Source of the DNA: Verrucomicrobia bacterium UBA1211
GTDB lineage: Bacteria; Verrucomicrobiota; Kiritimatiellia; RFP12; UBA1067
Assembly: GCA_002309585.1 (NCBI GenBank)
Contig: DBXN01000020.1
Location: 338-43,661, forward strand
Direction of reading: 5' to 3'
DNA: 43,324 bases
The notes beneath the pieces are model-generated. The model had not been told where the DNA came from, made no database searches, and worked only from the letters and a program-made list of their open reading frames with translations. Within the stretch, counting starts at the first letter, position 1. The number at the start of each line of letters is the position of its first letter. Both the position numbers and the translations under genes were made by a program. Below are positions 15,439 through 23,027 of the stretch, piece by piece.

Positions 15439-16263
15439 CTACCGTTTCGGCAAAACCGGCATCGAATATTTCGGATTGAACAGCACAGCGTCGGATACCG
15501 GTGTGCTGGCCGACAGCACATGCGCATTCTCGCCCCGCCACCCTTTGCGCCTTCCGCACACCGTCATCTGATACCCCCGGGAGAGGAAAAGCGGAAAATC
15601 GAGGACGTGCGCCAATCCGTACAGAAACCGCAACCAAGGCGACATCTCTCCGAAATACCCCTTCTCCCGGCGCCGATCCGCCCATTGACGGACCAGCTGT
15701 ACCCAGAAACGGCAGGAGTAGCGGAACCCCAAAACGTCAAATCCCCCTTTCAGCAGACGGAAGATTTCCTCTTCCGTATACAAACCGCCGGTTCCGGAGA
15801 GACGGTGGTTGAAGTTGAGCATATTGGCCAAACCGAACTTTCGGCGCGACTCTACCGTCATGAGGAACAACCCGCCCGTCTTGATGACCCGGTGGCACTC
15901 ACGGATAACCCGCGCCGCCATCTGTTCGTTGTAGGGCAGCGCACCGTGCGCCAACACCAGAGCGTCAAATTGCCGATCCTCAAAAGGAAGTTCATCCTCG
16001 TGGCTGGCGACAAATACAGTCCCCTCCTCCAACTCGCCCGCCACCCATTCGCACCGCTCGACCGTCGGCTCAACCGTCATCCAATGTGTCCCGACATGAT
16101 CCCGCAGATACCGGCTCACGCCCGCATGGGTGAAACCGATATCCAGGCAAACCTTCGCTTTGTATGCCTGCGTCCGGAAAATGTGCATGATCGCCGATAC
16201 CTCGCGGCGCAACGGCAAGGCATAAGCTTTTCCACTCAAATGATGCTCTGTTTGATCTCGCAT
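15439..16263 (-). CDS. Class I SAM-dependent methyltransferase
   Basis: This is a 274-residue protein. The SAM-binding motif I is KVCLDIGFTHAGVSRYL (the usual GxGxG is replaced by GFTHAG). An acidic residue follows in MTVEPTVERCEW, and motif IV is FDALVLAHGALPY, with the post-motif VIKTGGLFLMTVES. It resembles the UbiE/Methyltransf_11 group. The C-terminal part (after LSGTGGLYTEEEIF) contains a hydrophobic hairpin that may associate with membrane. Substrate is unknown. It is the first gene of the methyltransferase-antiporter-Sel1-deaminase run and has its own promoter. Confidence 0.82.
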   Translation of the reverse strand: MRDQTEHHLSGKAYALPLRREVSAIMHIFRTQAYKAKVCLDIGFTHAGVSRYLRDHVGTHWMTVEPTVERCEWVAGELEEGTVFVASHEDELPFEDRQFDALVLAHGALPYNEQMAARVIRECHRVIKTGGLFLMTVESRRKFGLANMLNFNHRLSGTGGLYTEEEIFRLLKGGFDVLGFRYSCRFWVQLVRQWADRRREKGYFGEMSPWLRFLYGLAHVLDFPLFLSRGYQMTVCGRRKGWRGENAHVLSASTPVSDAVLFNPKYSMPVLPKR

Positions 16264-16286
16264 GGGTACATCCCTTTAGTGTCTGT

Positions 16287-16316
16287 AGTTTACCCTCTGC
16301 GGGGCGGACAGGTCAA
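16287..16316 (-). promoter_or_regulatory. Promoter of the methyltransferase-led operon
   Basis: On the leftward strand TTGACC (16316-16311) and TAAACT (16292-16287) are separated by 18 bases. The leader to the ATG at 16263 is only about 17 bases and contains AAAGGG eight bases before the start, with a small inverted repeat GGGTACATCCC at the ATG. The gap 16264-16391 otherwise holds C-rich sequence ending at the stop of the next gene. Confidence 0.65.
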
Positions 16317-16391
16317 GACAGTTGCATTCGAACGGGCCTCAAAAGTTCCCCCTTGTCCCGTAACCTTATCCTTTCATCTTCCCATGCGGCT

Positions 16392-18629
16392 TTACTCGCT
16401 GAAGATCCGCTTGAAATCGACCTTTTCCTCCGCGAAGGCGAAGACAATCAGCGGGATGCCCCGAAGGCCGTCACGCATGACATCAAAGTATTGACCGTAT
16501 TGGATGGCGGTTTCGGCTTCCAGAGGCCGCCGTAACCCGATGAAGGCCATATCCGCATCGGATGAGGCTTCGTTGATCTGTTCGATGGCGGGCCGTCCGT
16601 CGGAAACGAACACCTCAATATCGGCATCGACGCGGGCCGTTGCCAAGAAACGGTCGAGCATGTGTTGCGCATCTTCCCGACGTTCCGGTTGGTCGATCAA
16701 ATGACAGAGCCGAAGATCGGTATTGCGGCCCTCTTCGCTGCGTTGCAGCAGGCAGGCGAGCGCGAGCATGAATCCGCCGTTGGCATTTTGGCCGCGCCAC
16801 CAGATATCGGCCCGTTTCCGGGCTTTGGGCGAAGGTTCAGCGGGCGGATTGTCCGGATCGGACGCGGACGTTTCCCGTTCGTGGATAATCACGACATTGC
16901 GTTGCCAATCGGCGATCAGCCGCATGAAATCGCCGAACGGTTCCAAGGAATCGGGTTGGGCCGGCGCCCCGACCAGAACGGTGTTCGGAATCAAGGGGCC
17001 GTATCCGTAGGCGCGCACCAGTTCCCGCGCGCCGGACCAGTGGTCAGCGCCGGGCTGGACACGGATTTGCGCCTCAATTCCCGCCTTATCCAGATAACTC
17101 CGGATGGATGAATGGATGCCCTGCGCCCGTTCGACCGACCACAACTCCTCCGGAACGATCGACGCAAAGGTTGTCAGACTGCGGTTCTGTGAAAGCGCCG
17201 CCGCCATTTCGACCAGATGGGGCCGCCGCGAGGGCGCGCCGGTCAGCACCAGAATGTTCGGCCGCCAATTCCGCTCATCCTGCGGATGGTTGGCGAGCTG
17301 GCGCAGAACCATCCGGGCACCGAACATCAGCAGGCCCGTCCGCATGTCCCCCCACCGGGCTCTCAGCGCACGACGCTTCACCAGCCAGTAGATCAACGAT
17401 TCGCAGAAAAGCGCAATGAAGGTCCATCCCGGGCTGATCATGAACATCATCCCGACACACCCCGCAAATCCCGCGAACGAGAAGAAGGCTTTGACCCGGA
17501 AGGTCGGCCGCCAGGAGGGATTCCCCATCAACTCCTCCAGCCCGGCGGAGAGGTTCAGCAACCCGTAGGTCGTCAGATTGAACATGGTCAGGATCGGAGC
17601 GATCGCATTGATGTCACCGAACCAGAGACCGACACCCGCCAGGGCGAAGCAGATCAAGGCGGAGATCCGGGGATCATTGCTGGCACCGAATCCGCGGCCG
17701 AATCCTTTGGGGAGCAGCCGGTCCTGCGCGAGGGCCTGCATCACCCGCGGCGCCGCCAGCAATCCCCCCACCGCACTGGAGAGAGTCGCGGACCAGACGC
17801 CCAGCAGAATCGGCATCTGCCACCGCGCGCATTTCTGAAGGATCATCGTATCGCTGCGCAGGATTTCAGGGTCGGAAACCATCCGGTTCAATACCAACGG
17901 CACAGCCATATAGACCACATACCCCGTCAGAACCGCCGCGATGGTTCCGACCGGGATGGATCGCCGGGGATTTTTCAAATCGCCCGACATCCCCACACCC
18001 GAGAGAATGCCGGTCACAGCGGGAAAGAAGACCGCCAGCACCGGCCAGAATCCCATCACCGGGGGCACGTCGCTGGGATTGGGCTGCGCCAGCACATCGG
18101 GAGTATGACCCATGAAAAAGGAGACCAGGGAAAAGGCGATCGCCGCCATGATCAAATACTGGCTCTTCAATGCGATGTTCGCGGAGAAGGTGGAAACCAA
18201 CGCCAGAACCGACAGCGTGGCGAGACCGACAAACCGCGCGTCCCATCCCCCGACGACTGGCAGATTCGAGTGGACAAGGGCTTCGGCGAACCCGGCCACA
18301 TAGAAGGAGACGCTGATCGCCTGCGACAATGCGAGCGGCAAGCCGATCGCAGCCCCCGCCTCAATTCCGAAGGAACGGGAGAGCATGTAGTAAGCGCCGC
18401 CCCCCTTCATGCGCATATTAGTCGCGAGGGCGGAAATCGACAGACCCGTCAGAAACGTGATGCAGGTGGAGAGTGTGATGATAACCAGGGAGGCAGTCAG
18501 CCCGACGTGACCGAGCATCCACCCGAAACGGAGATACATCACCACGCCAATAATCGTCAAGATACTGGGTGTATAGACACCTGCAAATGTTCCGAACCCA
18601 TATCCCGATTGATTCTTCGTTTTATCCAT
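16392..18629 (-). CDS. SLC12-type cation-chloride cotransporter family protein
   Basis: This is a 745-residue protein. The N-terminal motif FGTFAGVYTPSILTIIGVVMYLRFGWMLGHVGL (about residues 13-45) is diagnostic of the APC-superfamily cation-chloride cotransporters. Twelve membrane segments follow to about residue 430. The soluble C-terminal part has WRPNILVLTGAPSRRPHLV and UspA-like repeats, as in eukaryotic NKCC/KCC tails. The transported ion pair is unknown. The ATG at 18629 has GGGGAG six bases upstream; starts at 18719 or 18635 are less well spaced. It overlaps the trmO stop by eight bases (ATGGATAA). Confidence 0.88.
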   Translation of the reverse strand: MDKTKNQSGYGFGTFAGVYTPSILTIIGVVMYLRFGWMLGHVGLTASLVIITLSTCITFLTGLSISALATNMRMKGGGAYYMLSRSFGIEAGAAIGLPLALSQAISVSFYVAGFAEALVHSNLPVVGGWDARFVGLATLSVLALVSTFSANIALKSQYLIMAAIAFSLVSFFMGHTPDVLAQPNPSDVPPVMGFWPVLAVFFPAVTGILSGVGMSGDLKNPRRSIPVGTIAAVLTGYVVYMAVPLVLNRMVSDPEILRSDTMILQKCARWQMPILLGVWSATLSSAVGGLLAAPRVMQALAQDRLLPKGFGRGFGASNDPRISALICFALAGVGLWFGDINAIAPILTMFNLTTYGLLNLSAGLEELMGNPSWRPTFRVKAFFSFAGFAGCVGMMFMISPGWTFIALFCESLIYWLVKRRALRARWGDMRTGLLMFGARMVLRQLANHPQDERNWRPNILVLTGAPSRRPHLVEMAAALSQNRSLTTFASIVPEELWSVERAQGIHSSIRSYLDKAGIEAQIRVQPGADHWSGARELVRAYGYGPLIPNTVLVGAPAQPDSLEPFGDFMRLIADWQRNVVIIHERETSASDPDNPPAEPSPKARKRADIWWRGQNANGGFMLALACLLQRSEEGRNTDLRLCHLIDQPERREDAQHMLDRFLATARVDADIEVFVSDGRPAIEQINEASSDADMAFIGLRRPLEAETAIQYGQYFDVMRDGLRGIPLIVFAFAEEKVDFKRIFSE

Positions 18630-19434
18630 TTCCATCTCCCCATTCTTCGACAAACGCCCGATGGAGCGCTTTGTCCCCATATCGGTCGTCCGTTCCCGGC
18701 TCCCGTTCCCGCCGATCATAATGTGATACCAGATCCGTCAACCGGATATGACGGCTGTCAGGATCCATTTCAAAGAGAAGTTGCCACGTGCGATAACCGA
18801 TCCCGTATCGGTTCGCCGCCGCATCGCATACCGTAATCCGTTTCCTTCGCTTATCCAACGGACGATAGGCCAATTGGAGCCGGCCGAACGCCTCGGCATC
18901 GATTTTTCCGAAAGTTTTCAGCCAAGCCGCTTTCCGCGTGAAGAGCGGATCGGCGGTGACGGTCCACGTCTCCGCCGGATCCGTCTCGCCGCACCAGCCC
19001 ACCGCCGCGTCAGGGAAGGCGTCCGCAGCCGGGAGATACGGTTTGATATCCAGCACCGGCGTACCGTCCAGCAAGTCGCACGGCCCGATCCGCAGGCCCG
19101 TCTGTTCGATCCCCACCAGCGTCACGCAACTCATCCCGATCGGATTGGGGCGGTGCGGGGATCGGGTCGCGAAAACCCCATATCGTTTCCCATCCGCCGA
19201 GACCGGCGGCCGCACTTTGGGTTGCCATGGCTTCGTCCGTTCCGCGTTCAGGTGAAAACAGACGATCAGCCAAATCCGGTCGAACCCCGCCAGATCCTCC
19301 GCCGCGACCCGTAACCGGTCATCCGGCACGAATTCGACAAAAGCCGGTTGAGCGGAAAAGACCGACTGGCGCGGCGCATCGAACCGGTAACGGTTTTCAG
19401 ACCGGATAAATGCGATGGGCTCGAACACAGGCAT
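18622..19434 (-). CDS. trmO: tRNA (adenine37-N6)-methyltransferase TrmO
   Basis: This is a 270-residue protein of the TsaA/TrmO family, which methylates N6 of t6A37 in certain tRNAs using SAM. Its hallmarks are FEPIAFIRSENRYRFDAPRQ at the start, PKVRPP, GVFATRSPHRPNPIGMSCVTL, and LLDGTPVLDIKPYLP. A C-terminal domain of about 100 residues follows, as in E. coli TrmO, with AYRPLDKRRKRI. The ATG at 19434 matches the usual N-terminus; a GTG at 19452 is also in frame. Neither has a clear Shine-Dalgarno. It follows the E1 gene and precedes the cotransporter in the same direction. Confidence 0.9.
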   Translation of the reverse strand: MPVFEPIAFIRSENRYRFDAPRQSVFSAQPAFVEFVPDDRLRVAAEDLAGFDRIWLIVCFHLNAERTKPWQPKVRPPVSADGKRYGVFATRSPHRPNPIGMSCVTLVGIEQTGLRIGPCDLLDGTPVLDIKPYLPAADAFPDAAVGWCGETDPAETWTVTADPLFTRKAAWLKTFGKIDAEAFGRLQLAYRPLDKRRKRITVCDAAANRYGIGYRTWQLLFEMDPDSRHIRLTDLVSHYDRREREPGTDDRYGDKALHRAFVEEWGDGNG

Positions 19435-19442
19435 AACAGGAA

Positions 19443-19486
19443 GGCCCGACACGCTTGATCGTCAGATCATCATCGCGCATCGGGCC
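19443..19486. other. Inverted repeat at the trmO start
   Basis: GGCCCGA at 19443-19449 and TCGGGCC at 19480-19486 are perfectly complementary. Within the loop TGATC (19457-19461) and GATCA (19466-19470) can pair around GTCA. On the leftward RNA the outer stem is followed by UUCCUGUU and then the ATG of trmO. It may be an attenuator or an E1 terminator; the T-run is poor. Confidence 0.45.
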
Positions 19487-19500
19487 ATCATCCTTTCTTC

Positions 19501-19515
19501 CGCCGTCAAGCGGCG
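19501..19515. other. Hairpin downstream of the E1 stop
   Basis: CGCCG at 19501-19505 and CGGCG at 19511-19515 can pair around a five-base loop, ten bases after the stop of the E1 gene. No T-run follows on the leftward strand, so it looks like an RNA-stabilising or processing hairpin more than an intrinsic terminator. Confidence 0.4.
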
Positions 19516-19525
19516 AAACGGTGCA

Positions 19526-21838
19526 TCAGAAGAGCGACTTCACCGCAGCCACCACATCGGTGTCATGCGGCAGGAAGGCATGCTCCAGCGAGTAAGCCTG
19601 CGGAGCGATACCGTTCTTCGCGCCCACGCGCACCACCGGCGCGTCCAACGAATCGAACGCCTCGGCCATGATCCGCGACGCAATTTCCGCCGTGAAGCTG
19701 CCGATATCGACACAGTGGCTGGCAACCACGCAATGTCCGGTCTTCCGGACGGAGGCGAGGATCGTCTCCATATCCAGCGGGACAAGCGAGCGGATATCGA
19801 CCACTTCGGCCGAGATGCCGTCAGCGGCGAGTTGATCGGCCGCTTTCAGGACCTCGAAGAGCATCGGGCCCCACGTCACCAGCGTAACCTGGTCACCGGC
19901 GCGTTTGATGTCCGCCTTACCCAGCGGCACCAGATACTCCTCTTCGGGAACGACGCCCTTGGTGTTGTAGAGAATCTGCGACTCGATGAACATCACCGGA
20001 TTGTTGTCACGAATCGCGGATTTCAGCATTCCCTTCGCGTCATACGGCGTCGCGGGATAGACCACATAAAGACCGGGGATATGGGCGAACATCGACTCCA
20101 GCGTCTGGGAGTGCTGGCCGCCGTAGCCCTTGCCACCGCCGACCGAGGCGCGGTAGACCAACGGGACCTCAATGCTGGCACCGGACATGTAGTGCCACTT
20201 CGCGGCCTGATTCGAGATCTGATCCGAGGCCATCAAACCGAAATCCATGTACATCAGCTCAACAACGGGACGGAGCCCCGTCATCGACGCGCCCACCGCG
20301 GTACCGCAGATACAGGCTTCGGAGATCGGGGCGTTGAACACGCGGTCACGCCCGAAGGACTCGATCAACCCCTTGGTCACCTTGAACGCGCCGCCGTACT
20401 CGGCGATATCCTCGCCCCACTGAACGACACGCTTATCGCGGATCATCTCCTCCATCAACGCCGACTTCACCGCGTCCTTATACGTGATCTGGCCGTCCTC
20501 GGTCCGCTTGACCACCGGCAGGTCGGCATCCGGCTTCACGTTCGCGAACGCTTCCGGAACCGTATCGGCGACGGTATCGGTGTACATGTATTTGATCACA
20601 TCCGCCGGATCGGGATCCGCCGCCCACGCGGCCTTGGCCGCCATGCGGGCGTTGCGATCCGCCACCTTCGCCTTCAGCGCATCCAGCTTCGCCTTCGAGA
20701 TGCAACCGTTCTCCAGCAACTGCTTCTCCAGATTCGCGATCGGATCAAGCGCCTTCCACTCCGCCTCTTCCTCCTTGGAGCGGTATTCGTTACGCGGATC
20801 GCCGAGGGAGTGGCCATAGTTGCGGTAGGTGTCAAGCTCAAGCATGACCGGACCCTTGCCCGCGCGGCAGAGTTCAGCCGCCCGGCGCATCGCGTCACGG
20901 CAAGCGAGAATATCCATGCCGTTGACCACCTCAGCATGCATGTTGTTCTCCGCGAAACCGGCCGCGCGGCGCGCCACGCACGAAACGCCGGCAACCTCAC
21001 CATCGATCTTGCCGGTGAATCCGTAGTGGTTGTTCGTGATCACATAGACGATCGGGAGCCCGAACGGATGCTTTGTGTAGGTCGGATCGGTGAACTGTCC
21101 CATGCCGGCCCAGTTGAGGGACTCTAACACCACGCCGTTGGCGTACGCGCCATCGCCCGCGAAGCAGCAGATCACCTTCCCGGTGTCGAAATAGCGTGAG
21201 CTCATCGCCGCGCCGGTGGCGATCGGCACACCGCCGCCCACGATCGCGTTCGCGCCCAAGTGGCCGGCCTTGAAATCGGCGATGTGCATCCCGCCGCCGC
21301 GCCCCTTGCAGTAGCCGTCCTCTTTGCCGAACAGCTCGGCGATCGCCCGGTAGACATGGGCCTCCAGCGCTGCCTCGATCAGTTCCTTTTTCTTGGTGGA
21401 GGCGCAATCAGGCACACGGGCCTTCAGCTCTTCCACGCTCATGCCACGGATCGACTGGCACCCCTTCGCGATGGAGTGGCCGTGGCCGCGATGGGTCGAG
21501 GTGATGAAATCGTTGTACGCGATGGCGGAACAGCAGCCCACCGCCGTCGCCTCCTCACCGATTGAAACGTGCGTCGGACCGCGGTACTGATAACCCTTGC
21601 AGGCATCATAGGCGCCGGAACGGAGTTTGACGATCATCTCTTCAAACTCGCGCACAGTCAACATGTCCTCAAGCAGATCGACCGCCTGCGCGGGCGTGAT
21701 CGTCCCGGCAGCCAGCTCTTTTTTCAAGTTTCCCGCGTACTGGTACTCGGGAATCTTACCCAGATTCAGCTGCCTCGGTTTCAAGTTCGGTTTCATCGAA
21801 CTGATATACACGTTACTCGCCATTTTAACAACACGCAT
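19526..21838 (-). CDS. Fused alpha-beta E1 component of a thiamine-dependent 2-oxo acid dehydrogenase
   Basis: This is a 770-residue single-chain E1. Residues about 50-420 are the alpha part: YRGPTH, THRGHGHSIAKG, YCKGRGGGMHIAD, and the thiamine diphosphate motif GDGAYANG at 228-235. Residues about 455-770 are the beta part: GEDIAEYGGAFKVTKGL, NAPISEACICGTAVG, MYMDFGLMASDQI, and GYGGQHSQTLE. It decarboxylates pyruvate, acetoin or a branched 2-oxo acid and passes the acyl group to an E2 that is not in this window. Two insertions set it apart: about 37 residues (127-163) between HRGHGHSIAKG and AELFGK, and about 11 after GMGQF (250-260). The ATG at 21838 abuts GAAAGG; 21823 is the alternative. 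Confidence 0.9.
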   Translation of the reverse strand: MRVVKMASNVYISSMKPNLKPRQLNLGKIPEYQYAGNLKKELAAGTITPAQAVDLLEDMLTVREFEEMIVKLRSGAYDACKGYQYRGPTHVSIGEEATAVGCCSAIAYNDFITSTHRGHGHSIAKGCQSIRGMSVEELKARVPDCASTKKKELIEAALEAHVYRAIAELFGKEDGYCKGRGGGMHIADFKAGHLGANAIVGGGVPIATGAAMSSRYFDTGKVICCFAGDGAYANGVVLESLNWAGMGQFTDPTYTKHPFGLPIVYVITNNHYGFTGKIDGEVAGVSCVARRAAGFAENNMHAEVVNGMDILACRDAMRRAAELCRAGKGPVMLELDTYRNYGHSLGDPRNEYRSKEEEAEWKALDPIANLEKQLLENGCISKAKLDALKAKVADRNARMAAKAAWAADPDPADVIKYMYTDTVADTVPEAFANVKPDADLPVVKRTEDGQITYKDAVKSALMEEMIRDKRVVQWGEDIAEYGGAFKVTKGLIESFGRDRVFNAPISEACICGTAVGASMTGLRPVVELMYMDFGLMASDQISNQAAKWHYMSGASIEVPLVYRASVGGGKGYGGQHSQTLESMFAHIPGLYVVYPATPYDAKGMLKSAIRDNNPVMFIESQILYNTKGVVPEEEYLVPLGKADIKRAGDQVTLVTWGPMLFEVLKAADQLAADGISAEVVDIRSLVPLDMETILASVRKTGHCVVASHCVDIGSFTAEIASRIMAEAFDSLDAPVVRVGAKNGIAPQAYSLEHAFLPHDTDVVAAVKSLF

Positions 21839-21878
21839 CCTTTCAGAGTTGAGTGAACCAAAAAATCACAGTGTTGAT

Positions 21879-21907
21879 ATTATGGCACACCCCCCTTTGA
21901 AAGTCCA
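21879..21907 (-). promoter_or_regulatory. Promoter of the E1-trmO-cotransporter run
   Basis: On the leftward strand TGGACT (21907-21902) and CATAAT (21884-21879) are 17 bases apart, four and five of six matches to consensus. The leader would be about 34 bases, ending at the ATG at 21838. Confidence 0.6.
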
Positions 21908-21964
21908 GCAGTCAGACGGATTTTAGCGGTTTTTCCGTCGAACCTTGTCCTTCCTCCCTTCGGT

Positions 21965-21988
21965 GGGGTCAAAGCGGTAAAGGACCCC
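21965..21988. promoter_or_regulatory. Inverted repeat between divergent promoters (possible operator)
   Basis: GGGGTC at 21965-21970 and GACCCC at 21983-21988 are perfectly complementary with a 12-base spacer. The site lies upstream of both the leftward E1 promoter and the rightward EIIA-CBS promoter, in the 247-base gap between the two genes. A regulator site is a guess; it may be only a hairpin. Confidence 0.3.
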
Positions 21989-22018
21989 GTTCGGGAAGTG
22001 TCCGTTCCAACTTTCTGA

Positions 22019-22047
22019 TTGTTTCAAGCCCCCCGTTTTGGTATATT
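22019..22047 (+). promoter_or_regulatory. Promoter of the EIIA-CBS/ion transporter pair
   Basis: TTGTTT at 22019-22024 and TATATT at 22042-22047 are 17 bases apart. The leader to the ATG at 22086 is about 32 bases and holds GGAG and AAAAAGGG. Confidence 0.6.
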
Positions 22048-22085
22048 TTAAGGCGTTTTCCAAGGGTGATTGGAGTTAAAAAGGG

Positions 22086-23018
22086 ATGAAAAAGAATCAG
22101 GCGCCGGCCAAATTGAGCCTCCACCTCTCCTCTTTTCTCAGCGCGGATAATGTGCTGATCCATCAGGAGGGGCTGACGCGGGACGATCTGATCCGGAAAA
22201 TGCTGAAACAAATTGCCGCCGCACACGGCATTCATACGGAAGAGTACTACCAGGCGGTCATCGACCGTGAACGTGTCGTCGATACGGTGGTCGCCAACGG
22301 CATCGCCATCCCCCATGCGCGTGTCGACAACCTGGACCGTCCCTACGTCAGCCTGGCGACCACCCGCGACGGTGTCGTTTTCGCCGACGACAAGCCACCG
22401 GTCCATCTGATCATGCTGGTTCTTATCCCGACCGACCAGCCCGCGCTCTACCTTCAGTTTCTGAAGGCGGTTTCCGTGATCGCACACGGGGAAAATGCAG
22501 CGAACCGGATCGCCGCCCTCACCACGCCCGAAGAGGTTTTCCGCTATTTTGAACGCGGCGGCACGGTCCTGCCCGATTATGTCTGCGCGACGGACATCAT
22601 GAACACCCAGTTCGATTTCCTCCGTAAGAACGATAGCCTGAAAGCTGCGATCGACTGCTTCATCTCCAAACAGATCAGCGAAATCCCTGTTCTCGACCGG
22701 GATGGCGACATGATCGGCATCGTCAGCGCGAAGGCGCTCCTGAAGGTTTGCCTGCCGGACTACCTGCTCTGGATGGACGACCTCTCCCCGATCATCAACT
22801 TCCAGCCGTTCGCCAACGTCCTCCGCAACGAGGAGAACACCTGGCTTTCGGACATCCTCTCGGAGGAGTTCGCCTCCGTCCAAATGTCCGATCCCGCCAT
22901 CTCGGTGGCGAGCCAGATGACGAACCGTAACGTCTCGACCTGTTATGTGCTGAACGGCAAGAAGCTGATCGGCATTATCCGTCTTCCCCAATTCCTGAAC
23001 AAAATCTTCCGCGAGTAA
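22086..23018 (+). CDS. PTS EIIA type-2 domain fused to a CBS pair
   Basis: This is a 310-residue protein. Residues 8-155 form a PTS EIIA domain of the fructose/nitrogen-PTS kind, with the phosphorylated histidine in GIAIPHARV (His77). Residues about 165-308 hold two CBS motifs: ATDIMNTQFDFLRKNDSLKAAID..ISEIPVLDRDGDMIGIVS and a second, more degenerate copy. CBS pairs bind adenine nucleotides. The fusion suggests a switch that reads both phosphotransfer state and nucleotide, controlling the transporter nine bases downstream. No EI or HPr lies in the window. Sugar transport by this protein itself is unlikely since no EIIB or EIIC is near. Confidence 0.87.
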   Translation: MKKNQAPAKLSLHLSSFLSADNVLIHQEGLTRDDLIRKMLKQIAAAHGIHTEEYYQAVIDRERVVDTVVANGIAIPHARVDNLDRPYVSLATTRDGVVFADDKPPVHLIMLVLIPTDQPALYLQFLKAVSVIAHGENAANRIAALTTPEEVFRYFERGGTVLPDYVCATDIMNTQFDFLRKNDSLKAAIDCFISKQISEIPVLDRDGDMIGIVSAKALLKVCLPDYLLWMDDLSPIINFQPFANVLRNEENTWLSDILSEEFASVQMSDPAISVASQMTNRNVSTCYVLNGKKLIGIIRLPQFLNKIFRE

Positions 23019-23027
23019 AAGCACACC

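Noticed and set aside
16375..16389. 15-base word CATCTTCCCATGCGG shared, in reverse complement, with 30409-30423
   Set aside because: A shared 15-mer is expected about once or twice by chance in 43 kb, and flanks do not match. It may still be linked to the G-rich spacers but does not stand alone.
19415..21127. Open frame of 570 codons on the plus strand opposite the E1 gene
   Set aside because: It is rich in His, Arg and Leu, has no recognisable domain, and lies antisense to a clear enzyme. Similar frames of 300-540 codons lie opposite other genes (10518-11942, 12623-14125, 17217-18836, 36612-37688), a result of GC-rich codon use.
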